From assembly GCA_007258455.2 (NCBI GenBank), contig VDFB02115009.1, forward strand, positions 84,666 through 148,665: 64,000 nt of DNA. The letters are read 5' to 3'. A program made the position numbers and the translations under genes. Positions 32,505 to 44,169 of the stretch are shown piece by piece. The stretch is from Sequoia sempervirens (lineage: Eukaryota > Streptophyta > Pinopsida > Cupressales > Cupressaceae). The first letter of the stretch is position 1. Every line of letters begins with the position of its first letter. The notes under the pieces were generated by a model. That model was given only the letters and a program-made list of their open reading frames with translations, was not told the DNA's origin and searched no databases.

Positions 32505-34977
32505 TGTTGGTTAACAGATTTTTCATTGAAATTTATACTCCTTCACCAACACCAATGACAAATGAACCAACAGTTGAGTCACTTGAAATGGTATTTTCAA
32601 GTGCTCTTTTCTTATTTTACAAGGCATGACTACCTTTGAAACATATGCAATGAATGAAAACATAGGGTATGCTTTTCACCAAAAAGCAAAAAAGGAAAAT
32701 TAACACGTACCCATAACCATGAAAATAAATGCAATGGATTAAACTTAGAGTGATGTGAATGAAAACAAATGACACACATTCCACTTATCTCACACCTAAA
32801 AATGAGAAACAAGAAAAGAATGAGTAGAAAATATTCATAATAGATGAAATAATTTGAATTAAAAGATTCAAAAATAAACATTCACACAATTTTATATAAT
32901 AGAAATTGCATTAGAAAGTGATTACAGTAACACAAAGGACATTTTCATTCCAAAGAAAAAATCCATGAATTCACAAATTCAAGAACATATCCTTTATTTC
33001 TTCGATACAAAATGAGCTCACAGACTCCCTTTTATATACAACAAAATGTGGTTGCAAAGAAAACAAATTTCCCTTGCTTCCTACTCCCGAACAATTTTTT
33101 AAAAAAGATCCCCCCCATTTTTAGAACTCTCTAATAAATAATCTTCTCGGATGAGACCCTTTCAGTAACATAACAATTTCTTGAATTTGATTTTTCTTTT
33201 AATTAAAAAGAAACCTTCCACATTCTCTTCTCGTAAATTTCTTTTCAGTTTTGTAACTGCTTTTGATTTTTCTAATTCCAAAAACATTTCCTTTCATTTC
33301 TTAGAAAGTTTCAATGGAAAAGAATTAGCACTAGAAATCTTGACTACCCTCTAAATTCATTGAACATGTTATCTAAACCAAATCTAGTTATCTTTGTGAA
33401 AACGTTTCTTTTGCCTTTGGTTGTCATGAACAAATCTAGCTCTATGAGCCACTTCAAGTTTTTCCTCAAAAGACGATGGTTCTGAGATCTTAGTATGACT
33501 GCTTTGTGGAGTAGCAACTTGTCTAACATGGTAGAAGTTTTTTTCTTGGGAATCAATGATCTTAGAGATGAAAATTCCATTAGGTCAAAGAACATCTTGG
33601 ATCCATCTGATACCCAAAGCAATGACATCATTTCTTCTATTCTATTTGTCTCAATAACCAGTCATCAATTACATCTTCTACAACCAACTACAATATTTTC
33701 TTTGAAATCCAAAATACTTGTTGCCTCACCCAACCCCTTCATTTTAATTGAAAAATATTATCCACCAAATTCAACAATGGAACAATTGACTTTGGTGGAG
33801 CCCACTCAAGTGGTTCTCCAATTTTATTCTCAAAAATGTCAAATCCAGTCAGTAAATCAATTGTAGAACACCCATATAAACCAAACCTTTCAAACCGTTT
33901 TTCAAACTGTTGGATTCTTTCTCTATTACGAGCCTGCACTTCTCCAATAGATCTCACTAGTATTTTAGGTGGAAAAGATTCAAGTTTTATTTCACCATTT
34001 GAGTTTCATCCATCACATAGTGTGAGTAAATCACCATCTTCATGTACAATTCTCTCACATACACTTTCCTCATCATCAAAAAGACTTTGGGATCTATCTA
34101 TACTAGCACAATTTGAATAACTCATACTAGAATCCTCAGATATCAATGGAAACTTCAACTGATGCTCCCTTAATATTGTAGAAATCCCCTTGGCTGATGA
34201 TGAGGTACTAACAACTTTATGTCAAGGACCATAAGAAACATATTTAAGGTGGTGAACTATATCATCCATATCATTGTCAACATAGACATTGAAATGATAT
34301 CATGGAACCCTAAGTGCTTCCATTCACCATTCCATGAGTAGTTAATGAGCATTGCAAGACCAAATATCACAATGGATACCTTCGATACAATCCATTGTTT
34401 TATTATAATAAAAAATTACTAGAGAACTCTTGACCATATCCCATATTCAGGCTACATTTCATACTTTAATACTGCAAAAACCTTCAATTTCCAAGCCTCA
34501 ACAGTAGGGGAAAGGAAGATTCAAATGGTCGGGAGATATGCAAACTTTAGAACCATGGAGTCAAGAATTTTTGGAGTTAGGAAACCTTTGAAATCCCCAA
34601 CAAAAAATGATTCAAGGAGTCACTTCTTTTAAGAAATATTTAACCTTTTATTAAGAGTTTGGAAGTTTTGAAAACTGCCAACTCTTTGACCTCACCACAA
34701 GAACATTGTCCCTATTCAAAATGATGGAAATGGTTTACATTTCTCAGCATGTTTCTCTTGCAATAAACCTGAGGATAATTCAGATGTAGTATGGGAATCA
34801 AAATATACTAAAAGGTTTTTAATTAACAATAATAGTTGTTCCATGAGCCTTGTATTCATTAGGCGAATCACTTGGTAAGTTGGTTATTATTCCTGCTCCT
34901 TTTACACTAGGAAAAACCCAAGCATTAACTTGATCATACCCCTCAAGATCACTTTGTTAAAATCACATAAGATAACA
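32505..34977 (-). mobile_element. 2473-bp TG...CA insertion, probable solo LTR in minus orientation carrying a decayed coding frame
   Basis: The insert begins TGTTGGTTAAC and ends AGATAACA (plus strand). It is flanked by a perfect duplication CATGG at 32500-32504 and 34978-34982; a 5-bp duplication with TG...CA ends is the LTR-retroelement signature. Removing it joins SW and LSKK of the copia RNase H in frame. I found no direct terminal repeats, so a solo LTR is the simplest reading. On the minus strand a TATA box (TGTATATAAA, 33031-33040) and an AATAAA about 40 bp further along (near 32993-32998) fit U3-R-U5. The U3-like part holds a long degraded reading frame. Confidence 0.75.
33344..34977 (-). 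pseudogene. Unidentified coding-like frame inside the 2473-bp insertion
   Basis: Reading the minus strand from the insertion border, one frame runs from about 34977 to 33739 with scattered TGA, TAA and TAG: LEGYDQVNAWVFPSVKGAG, then MDCIEGIHCDIWSCNAH, YHFNVYVDNDMDDIVHHLKY, SLFDDEESVCERIVHEDGD, and RSIGEVQARNRERIQQFEKR. After one shift it continues MKGLGEATSILDF and the open frame 33631-33344. The residue mix looks like a real soluble protein of 500 or more residues. I do not recognise the family. It could be an LTR-encoded protein, a captured host transcript, or part of an unusual retroelement. Confidence 0.5.
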
Positions 34978-35360
34978 CATGGTTGAGTAAGAAATAATAT
35001 TTTTCTTCTTTACCTATTGTAGAAGTTGAGTATATTGTAGTAGCATCTTGCTACACACAAGTATTGTGGATGAGACAAACATTGAAGGATATCAAAGTGG
35101 TGTATGATGAGCCTATTTCTATCTTTTATGATAATACAAGTGCAATCAAAATTTCAAAGAATCATGTGATGCATTCAAGAACAAAGCATATATAAATCAG
35201 GTATCACTTTTTGAGACAAAAGGTTGTGGAGAATGAATTGAAGCTTGAATATGTACCTACAAAGGATTAGGTTTCTAGCATATTTACTAAGGCTCTTCCT
35301 AAGGATACTTTTGAGTGTCTTCGAGAGAAGTTAGGGGCTATTTCCCCTCATTATTTGAAA
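34978..35360 (+). pseudogene. copia-2 RNase H, C-terminal part
   Basis: After the duplicated CATGG the frame resumes WLSKK, then VEVEYIVVASCYTQVLWM, ISIFYDNTSAIKISKN, HSRTKHI, LKLEYVPTKD and IFTKALPKDTFECLREKLG, ending at the TAG 35358-35360. These are the standard C-terminal copia RNase H segments. TAA and TAG codons sit at 35008, 35194 and 35268. Confidence 0.85.
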
Positions 35361-35525
35361 TAGATGCATATGAGTATGCATCAATCTAGTGGATCTATGC
35401 ATTCATTCCTTGTTTGGACTAATATTGGTGGCTACCTCTCAAGGAGAGTAGGTAGTGACATTATTGCAGTATGGAATATATGTTGTCATTATACAAAAGT
35501 TGTTTAGTTGATTGGTGTATACTTC

Positions 35526-35535
35526 GAAGGGGGGG
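35526..35535 (+). other. copia-2 polypurine tract
   Basis: GAAGGGGGGG lies about 165 bp after the pol stop and precedes TATTTAGAGAAG, a possible LTR start whose TG has become TA. Confidence 0.6.
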
Positions 35536-36589
35536 TATTTAGAGAAGTTGCAAGTATCTTGGTTCTATGTAAAATGGGGAGAACAATACAAAATATTTTA
35601 TCCTTTTCCATTGATGTCAAATGGGGAGAAAGAGAGTCATATGAAAAAGTCTATTTATAAAGAGAAAGATAGAGGTGTCATATGAAAGAGAAAAAGTTGA
35701 TTGAGGAGAGATAGAGAGATTTTTGCAAGGGATATTGTATATGTTGTCTTTGATAGTTTTTCACATCTTGTGTTGCCATCAATGACAAAGGGGTAAATTG
35801 TTGCAAGTATGAAGGTGTTTTCATTCATGTCAACAAGCTTGTGTTGTCATTGGTGACAGTTGTGCAATGATTGAGAGAGATTTTTGCTTTGATTAGTTGC
35901 ATTATGTTGTTATCAGTTAAGTTACTAGTGTTAACCTCTGGTTTCACTTGGATAAGCTTCTATTCATGATTATGGTAGTGATAAAGATGTTGAGGATATT
36001 GAGAAAATTGATAAAATAAGGAAATAGGGTGTTGTAGAGGTATTCTGGTTTGTAGAGGTGTTCTGGTTTTGTTTCACATTTCTTCTAGGTTGAATATTTT
36101 GTTGTGTATATTTGGATATGTTTGATAGAGGTTTTCAAAGTTTCTATATCCAAAATTTTTGCTTTTGGATTGATGATAAAAGGAAGTTATGTTCACAAGC
36201 GTGTGAACTGGCTTTAGCAGTGTTATTTATAGAGGTGTTTGGGAGAAATGTTATTGCTCTACTTTTCTCCATATTTGTTCTTAAATTCTTGTGATTTTGA
36301 AGGTATATTTATGGTGTTGATCTCTTTCCTACATCAAGAGAAACCATGTTTTGGTGCTCCAGAAGATGGATTTCAAAGTTTTAATGTTTGGCAATGTAGT
36401 CTGAATGTACAAGTTGTGTACATTTTGAAGGTGTGAATTGTTGTGAAAGAGTTTGATGGATTTCAAGATGGTAGAGGAATATTCTAAATAATGATGAAGC
36501 ATGGTGTGTGGTTTGCAAGTCATCTTTGATTTGAGGAAGCGTGTAGTTCAAATTTTAAAGGTGTTTGCATGGGAAACAATTGACCTGGT
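35536..36589 (+). repeat. Probable copia-2 3' LTR, left part
   Basis: Noncoding sequence after the polypurine tract, with repeated phrases on tracts of TTTGCTTTTGG and a TATTTATAAAG TATA-like box near 35652. It is interrupted at 36589 by the LARD-like element and appears to resume at 43192. No 5' LTR is available for comparison, so the assignment rests on position. Confidence 0.45.
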
Positions 36590-38214
36590 TGTTGAGAATT
36601 ATGACTCAAATTTATTGGCTTGATTACTTCCTGGAGCAGTTCTGTTTTGCTCCTTCATCGGCCTAAATTAAGTCATTGGTTTTCAAGTTTATCTAACTAA
36701 AGTCGTGGGGTTCCAAAGTTTCATAACCTCCCAACTTAGTGACTATGGAGGGAAGGATCCTTCCTTTGTTTTTGGCTCATCACGGGTTTCAGGAACTTCG
36801 TAACCTCCAACTTGGGGTTTGGAAGTTTAGGTTTTGAACGACGGAGCAATCCCTTTGTTGGAAAGTCGTGGGTTCTAGGAACTTTGTAACCTCCGACATG
36901 AGGTTCTAGAGTTCGGTTCTCTAGCGATATAGCAACTTAGATACCAACAGATGTGAGGGCCACTTGGAGTTAATATTTAATTCTTTTCCAAGAGACTTGT
37001 TGAGAATATTGTAGATTCCCTTTTGATGCTTCAGAATTGCACAAGCAGTGGACACGTGTCTTGGTGGACCCCTCACCAAGGAAAGCGTAATATGAAGGAG
37101 TGTTGACAGTTGGAAATCGATGGTTGGTTTCCAACTGCCGATGGATGTGGGACCCGATAGGATGGATATCAGTGTGAACTCTTAGTGATAGAGTGTGTCT
37201 GGCCGACAAGATGGTTCAAAAGGTGTATGAGTTTAATGACATTGGGGAGACCTATGGGTTCAATGTGACATTATGAACTCTTGCTGATGGACGTTGTCTT
37301 GTCGATGGACTTGGTCGAGACTTTAGGATGATGGACAACATCGGGGAGACTTTGATGATTGATGTGTTTTGCTAAACTGTGGCCGATAGACAAAGTCATG
37401 CCGATAGACTTGAAGGCGTACCATGGTTGGAAGGATGCTGACTTGGTTGAGCACTGATGTGTATGATGTTCATTGGAGGATCATGGGTGAGTTGGAGAAG
37501 TTAGAACAGTTAATAGTTGGTCTAACTATTGGAATACAAACTAGTCTATAGAAGATGAACTGTTTCCTATCTGTTGAAGACAAATGTATATACATTGGAC
37601 ATTTTGCGGTACGAAGGTAGAGAGGAAGATTGAGGTAGGGATTATGCTGCCGAAATATCTCTAGATTAAGTGTCTTGGTTGATCTCTTATGTTAATTTGC
37701 ACTATATACTATGTGAAAGTATTGTAATAGTGCAAAGGTTGTATGGACTGAGAGGTTGATCAGGGAAAATGTAAAAAGTGAGAGAGGGAAACAAAACAAG
37801 GTTGTTGCCAGTTTGTCTCTAGAATGAAACAAGGAGTAATCTCTGTGAAAAAAGCTATGAGCCTAAGATTGTATTGTAACTCTATTTTTTGCTGAATAAT
37901 ACAATGGATCGGATCTTTTGGAGTGTGGGGTTTTTTTACCTAAAAGGATTTTCCCCACGTAAATATGTGTGTTCTAATCTTTTGTACTAGCTTTCATGTT
38001 TAATGGTTCTATTTGTTGAATTTGTTTATGCAAGTTGTTCAAACTAAATTTACATGTGCTTCTCTCAGAAAGATTAATATGGGAAATGAACTGTGTCTGA
38101 TTCTCTTTGTGACATAGTTTTTTGTGTTTTTGAGGAAAACTATTTGAAATTAAAGTTGCTAAAGGCACTACTATTGTTGGAGGTTTCTCTGAGATGACAA
38201 AATTTTTCCCAACA
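36590..38214 (+). repeat. LARD-like element 5' LTR
   Basis: 1625 bp, TG...CA. Within it a phrase family (GGGTTCNAGGAACTT, CGTAACCTCC) recurs several times near 36700-36900, so the LTR has its own degenerate internal repeats. A TATATACTATG near 37703 could serve as promoter. Confidence 0.88.
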
Positions 38215-38216
38215 AG

Positions 38217-38229
38217 TGGTATCAGAGCC
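38217..38229 (+). other. LARD-like element primer binding site
   Basis: TGGTATCAGAGCC, an exact match to the plant copia initiator Met-tRNA site, two bases after the LTR. Confidence 0.92.
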
Positions 38230-41200
38230 GTCTTTTGGTTGCTGGTTTTGGGTATTTCTCTTGTGAAGATTTCTTAGTCTATCAGGCTTGAGGAAATCTG
38301 GAGGAATTGGCTGATGTATTGATCCTTTGGTGAGTGGAACTCTTGTAGTATTCAGAGACAGCACGTAGTTTGAAGGATGGTGAAGATGGAGTTTTTTATC
38401 TTGGTAGTAGTATAACCTTAATATATGAGGTAGATTTCTTTCTTCTTGGTTGAGTTGCAGTAAAGATTTCATATTGGGTGTCTGTGTGAGAGGCTTCGTG
38501 GTGATATGAAGAAGCTTGGGTTGTGTCTCAGCCATGGAAGAGAGTGCTTATGTTGGGTGGTATTTCCTGGTGTTGGAAGACATTGTATTCTGTCAACCTC
38601 AAATGTGTGAAGGCTATGGAGTTAATCATTAGATGATTTGAAATTTTTTGGAATAGTCTATCTCTTTCTCGAATGCATGTGCATATTGATGGTTTTGGAA
38701 TTTTCTTCAAGGGGGCCTGGAGTTCTTGAATTGTTGTTTCCTTTTTTAAGGATGTATTGTACTTGCATGTTTTTATGTGGTTTTGCAGGTTTTACACGTC
38801 AAGAAAAACTTGTGATTATGTGGATTTGTTAAACTATTTTCTAGACCTTGGATTTTGGGGTGTTGTTGGATGAGATGTTTGCAATTCTGCATGTATTCTT
38901 TGACATGGTATGAGGAGGTGAGATGCTTTCTCTGTATGAGAGCTTTGGTATGTGATTTTTCACTTAGCATTCTTGTGGTGTTGCTTGTGGATTCCTTGAC
39001 TATGGTGCTCATTGTGGAAATGTTTGGAAAATCATATTTGGTCATGATCTGGTGTTGGAGTCTTGGTGTCTACATGGTTATCTTCTTTGATATCTCGACT
39101 TATGATTACTAATGTGATGATGGGTTTGCACATTTGATGGAATTGATCTTTCAAGTGATGTGGTTGGTGGTTTAGCTACCCATTGGCTGCAATGAGATAA
39201 CTCGGATGTGGACTGTCTATATCCACGAGGTTAATGCAATGTTGGTGCAAATCTATTAGTTGGAATTGTCTTTGGTCACTTGTGCATTAGTGTGGTTGCT
39301 TTGGGATGAGAAGATGGATGGTGCTAAGTACCTAAATAGTCGGTTATAGGGACCTATAGCATGTTGTATCACAACATCATGGACGGCTTGGATACATTAC
39401 TTTGTGTAAGCTTTTGACAATGATGGTAATATCTACTTGCTTTGGAGATCTTGGTGCCACTTGATGGACATGTTTTTGTGTGGACCTGAAGGATTTTCAT
39501 ATTAGCAGATGTTGGGTCATGATGCTTGAGAAGCTTGGTTGTCACAGTTTAGTGGGAGCTTTAGCAATGACTCTGGATTCATCACTTGGTGGTGAATGTT
39601 TTTCTTTAGTGTTGCAAATGTTATCAGGAGGAGCTCTTTGATCTTGTTGCTGCAATAGGGTTCTTTCAAATTTGCATGGACACTATTTGAAGATGTGCAA
39701 CATCTTGGAACCATGGAGGATGACTGGATTCTTTGGCTAAGGTGTTGGTGGTGTTAGACAGGTGACGTTGGTTTTGAGTTTGTTTGCTTTATGTCATGGT
39801 ATACTCTTGTTTATGCACTGGAGTTTTGACATTGTGCATTGCACCTGAGACTATGGTATGTTCACTTGGAGCATGGTATCTCCTAAGGGGGATGGGAAGA
39901 TCATGGTGTCATGATAATTTCTTGTTTTAGATGTTTGGAGCTTTGAAAGTGGTCTAGAGTTTCTTTGTGTTTTGAGTACATTGGTCATATGCTCGAGAAC
40001 TTCTTGTTAGTGCAGTAATGTATTTTGGAGTTCAGCATGGGATGATCATTTGTAGGTGCTCATGGATACATGGAAAATAAGGTGAGGTTGTAATTCTCCT
40101 GAGATGAGAAAGGTGTTGATTTTAGTTGAAATTATGAGTAGCCTACACCTTGGTTGGACATGAGTTCAATAGAGACCAATGAGGAGATTGCTCTTGGATG
40201 AGTCATTATGGCTTGTATATCTTGGAGGAGCATTCTCTTTTCCCACTCTTGGTCTACTCGGTAGTTTATCTGAGAGGTATTTTCCCATTATACCTTTCAA
40301 GTGTGTTTTATGCTTTCTTTCATGATATGGATCTTGAATTGTTGTTAAATGGTTTTGGAGGATTCATAGTGGAAGGTGGACATCTCCTTGATATTTTGTG
40401 TTATATCATTTATTGATAAGAACTGGTAGGAAATAGTTATATGGGTTGATTTCCTTATATGGGAAATGAGGTAGATTCATCTTCTTTAAGAGGCTTAAAT
40501 CCATGATTGTTTACATGTTATACTCGTTATGCTTGATCTTGGTGATTGAACGGTTGGATGTTGTTATGGCGACTCTTTGATGGCAAGGAGATCATACTTG
40601 ACACAACTTGACGTTAGAAGTGTATGTAGGAGGATGTTCTACAAGTATATGTTTTGTAGATTTTTCTCTCTTTGGTCTTGGTGGTCTTCCTAATGTTTAG
40701 TTTCACATTACATTGGTCTAAGGTTTAGTCGGAACTGTAGTGATCACTAGCTTGTGGTCATGTGCTTTCATTCATGATTCATGGGAGATGACATGGAGGT
40801 TCTTAATATTTTTCCTTTGTTGGGTGTGGAGAACTTGGGAGAGTTGTGAAGACTTGTGGTGAGAGTTTTTCTTGCAGGTTATTAATTTGCAAGTTGTGCA
40901 TATCATTGTGGATGTTCCTTGGTACTACATAGTTACAGTTCTATGTGCTGCTATTGGTATATTTTTTATGCCTTTGATCTTTCAGATTTGGCGTTACCCA
41001 TGCAGTGGTAGTTCCTAAATGTGTTTTTTCTTCTTTGAATGGCTGGCACATGGAGTTTTTTTTTTTTGGAGTACATGGGTTGGTTATGTTGGTGGCATAA
41101 GTTTACTAATTTTTTATACCTTTAAGGTATGGATGATTGGATGTTCTACCACTTGTTGTGGGTGCTATTTTTCAGTCACGTGGGTTTATCAATTGGAGGG

Positions 41201-41575
41201 AGCAGTTAGTTTTTTTTTTGTTATTGTTCTAGCTGATGTTCTATCTTGTTTTTTGGAGGGTGGATTCATGTATGTGTTTGAGTTGAGGGCTTTGAAGCTA
41301 ATGTTGGGTTGCTTCTATTTAGGTCATGAGCACAGTGGAGTGGTGGCTATGTTGGTGCCTTTTTCGCCTATAGGATCTGATGCTTGTGTTCTTGAGACTG
41401 ATGCATATATGCCTTGGCTCATTCCTTTTTGTGTTGTAGATGGTTAGAACTGTTGCCTGTGTTGGTGGATATCTTAGATGTTGTTGCAGGTGTTTTGGTT
41501 GGAGCACGAAAGCATTGTTTAAGATTTTGAGTTTGTGTTGGAAGAAGCCAGTAAGTTCTTCGTCAAGTAGGAGAA
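38230..41575 (+). other. LARD-like internal domain without recognisable genes
   Basis: About 3.35 kb, rich in T and G on the plus strand, with TGGTG, TTGGAG and GGATG phrases everywhere. No gag, protease, integrase or RT motif is visible in six frames. The largest open frame, 41019-41447, is a Phe/Trp/Val/Gly-rich string without any known motif, more likely a product of base composition than a gene. Confidence 0.7.
41565..41575 (+). other. LARD-like element polypurine tract
   Basis: AAGTAGGAGAA directly before the right LTR. Confidence 0.75.
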
Positions 41576-43191
41576 TGTTGAGAATTATGACTCAAATTTA
41601 CTAGCTTGATTGCTTCCTGGAGAAAAAATTTTTCCTCCTTCATCGGCCTGAGTTAAGTCACTGGTTTTCAAGTTTATCTAACTGAAGTCATGGGGTTCCA
41701 AAGTTTCATAACCTCCTGACTTAGCGACTATGGACGGAAGGCTCCTTCCTTTGTTGTTGGCTCATCACGGGTTCCAGGAACTTCGTAATCTCTAACTTGG
41801 GGTTTGGAAGTTCAAGTTTTGAGTGACGGAGTGATCCCTTTATCGACAAGTCATGGGTTCTGGGAACTTCGTAACCTCCAACATGAGGTTCTAGAGTTTG
41901 GTTCTCTAGTGATATAGCAACTTGGATGCCAACAGATGTGGGGACCACTTGGAGTTAATATTTAAGTATTTTCCAAGAGACTTGTTGAGAATATTGTAGA
42001 TTCCCTTTTGATGCTTTGAAATTGCAAAAGCAGTGGACATGTGTATTGGTGGACCCCTCACCACGGCAAGCGTAATATGAAGGAGTGTTGACAGTTGGAA
42101 AGCGATGGTTGGTTTCCAACTACCAATGGATGTGGGACCTAATAATATGGATATCGGTGTGAACTCTTAGTGATAGAGTGTGTCTGGCCGACAAGATGGT
42201 TCAAAAAGTGTATGAACTTAATGACATCGAGGAGACCTATGGGTTCAATGTGACATTATGAACTCTTGTTGATGGATGGTGTCTTGTCGATGGACTTGGT
42301 TGAGACCTCAGGATGATAGACAACATCAGGGAGACTTTGATGATCGGTGTGTTTTTCTCAACTGTGGCCGACAGACAAAGTCATGCCAATAGACTTGAAG
42401 GCAAACCGTGGTTGGAAGGAGCTGACTTGGTTAACTATTGATGTGTATGATGTTCATTGGAGGATATGGGTGAGTTTTAGAAGTTAGAATAGTTAACAGT
42501 TGGTTTGACTATTGGAACAAAAACTAATCTATAGAAGATGAACTCTATCCTATCTGCTGAAGATGAATGTATAAACATTGGATGTTTTGCAGTACGAAAG
42601 TAGAGAGGAAGATTGAGGCAGGGATTATGCTGCCAAAATCTCTCCAGATTAAGTGTCTTGGTTGATCTATCGTGTTAATTTGCACTATATACTGTGTGAG
42701 AGTATTGTAACAGTGCAAAGGTTGTATGGACTAAGAGGTTGATCAAGGAAAATGTAAAAAGGAGAGAGGGAAACAAAATAGGGTTGTTGCCAGTTTGTCT
42801 CCAGAATAAAACGAGTAATCTCTATGAAAAAGGCTATGAGCCTAAGATTGTATTGTAACTCTATTTGTTTCTAAATAATACAATGGCTCGAATCTTTTGG
42901 AGTGTGGAGTTTTTTACTCGAAAGGTTTTTCCCCAAGTAAATCTATGTTCTAATCTTTTGTACTATCTTTCATGTTGAATGGTTGTGTTTATTGAATTTG
43001 TTTATGCAAGTTGTTGAAACTAAATTTACATGTGCTTCTCTCATAAAGATTAATGTGGGAAATGAACTGTTTCTGATTTTACTTTGTGACATAGTTGTAT
43101 GTTTTTTTGAGGCAATCTATTTGAAATTAAAGGTACCAAGGGCACTATTGTTCTTGGAGGTTTCTTTGAGATGACAAAAATTTTCCCAACA
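41576..43191 (+). repeat. LARD-like element 3' LTR
   Basis: 1616 bp, aligned along its whole length with the left LTR, with scattered transitions and small indels. It is followed by the TTGGT half of the target duplication. Confidence 0.88.
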
Positions 43192-43196
43192 TTGGT

Positions 43197-44169
43197 GTTT
43201 ACACTACATTCAAAGATGTTTAAGCATTAATGAAAGTTTAGTGTGGCATGTGAAAGTTAATTTGAGTCTTAATTAAGTTTTGTATTGGTCCACTTTCATT
43301 CCTATCCATCATGGGAATGCTTAGTGTCGACCTATTTTGATTTTTTAAATAGTAAGGTGATTGTAGCCAACTTGAAGATGCTTTTCAAGTTGTCAATGGT
43401 ATAAATGTAAGGTGAATTTATGTGAGATGGATTATGGAATAGAATTAAATGTTGTGATTTAAAATTAAGTGCAAAAGTGTGAAATGTAGTGCTATCTATA
43501 ATGAAAGATTGTTGAATGCAGTGAGTTGAAGTATTTTGATCCCCTGAAGACTACAAGTATTTTTGAAGTTTTTGTGATGGAATATATGTTGCATTGAGAT
43601 CATGTTCTCTATGTAACATTTTTTCTTCTTTCTTTTTATATTCCAGGAGTGAGCCTAGGCTATGTACCTTTCTGGATAGTATGTCCTATTCTAGAAGTGA
43701 GCCTATTTGTATCAGTTTTGTAATTACTTATATTGTGAGATAATCCTCACCATGCTTTTCCCCTTCTAGGGTTTTCCACATAAATCTAGTGTCTTCTTGT
43801 GTATTGGGTTGATTGTCTTAAATTTATGTTATATGATTTTCATGTTTAAGCATTATAGTAAATTAAGGGTTTAATGAATGCATGTGGATCTAGTTATTGT
43901 TGAGGGTTTTTTATGTTTTAATTTGATACAACTAATTCACCCGCCCTCTTAGTTGTCTTGTTCATTCAACACCCTCTTCATTGTCTTCATTTGAAATAAC
44001 TACATAAAAATTCATTGCATTGATATGTGCATCAAATCAGATGAATTTAGTCAACATTACAAAAACACTACAAAGTAAGATAAAATTAGGATCAAAGTCA
44101 ACCAATGATTCTATTTGTGTGATTTGTAATACATTCGGGAGTCAATATGTGTCAAGTGGGTTTAGAATC
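43197..44169 (+). other. Probable copia-2 3' LTR, right part, then unassigned sequence
   Basis: This continues from the LARD insertion. CCCGCCCTCTTAGTTGTCTT and TTCATTCAACA near 43941-43971 resemble the end of long copia LTRs, so 43971 is a plausible terminus. The remaining 200 bp shows nothing recognisable. Confidence 0.4.

Larger units (their letters stand above)
29270..35535 (+). mobile_element. Ty1/copia retrotransposon (copia-2), 5'-truncated, decayed, split by an insertion
   Basis: Gag, protease, integrase, RT and RNase H occur in copia order, with stops and shifts throughout. The RNase H is cut at 32504/34978 by a 2473-bp insertion; joined across it, the reading frame continues without loss. 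The 5' LTR and start of gag are missing. A G-rich polypurine tract at 35526-35535 marks the internal 3' end, and the probable 3' LTR beyond it is itself split by the LARD-like element at 36590-43191. Confidence 0.85.
36590..43191 (+). mobile_element. LARD-like non-autonomous LTR retrotransposon, 6.6 kb
   Basis: Long direct repeats of 1625 bp (36590-38214) and 1616 bp (41576-43191) both start TGTTGAGAATTATGACTC and end TTCCCAACA. A perfect Met-tRNA primer binding site follows the left copy, and a purine tract AAGTAGGAGAA precedes the right. Flanks CTGGT (36585-36589) and TTGGT (43192-43196) are a target duplication with one C-to-T change. The 3361-bp internal region shows no gag or pol on either strand. 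This matches the definition of a large retrotransposon derivative that would depend on another element's proteins, plausibly a copia given the primer site. Confidence 0.88.

Noticed and set aside
41019..41447. A 142-residue frame inside the LARD-like element.
   Set aside because: It is a Phe/Trp/Gly-rich string explained by T/G-rich composition; no family resemblance and no conserved context.
36590..43191. A simple segmental duplication of 1.6 kb.
   Set aside because: TG...CA termini, an exact Met-tRNA primer site, a purine tract and flanking CTGGT/TTGGT make LTRs the better explanation.
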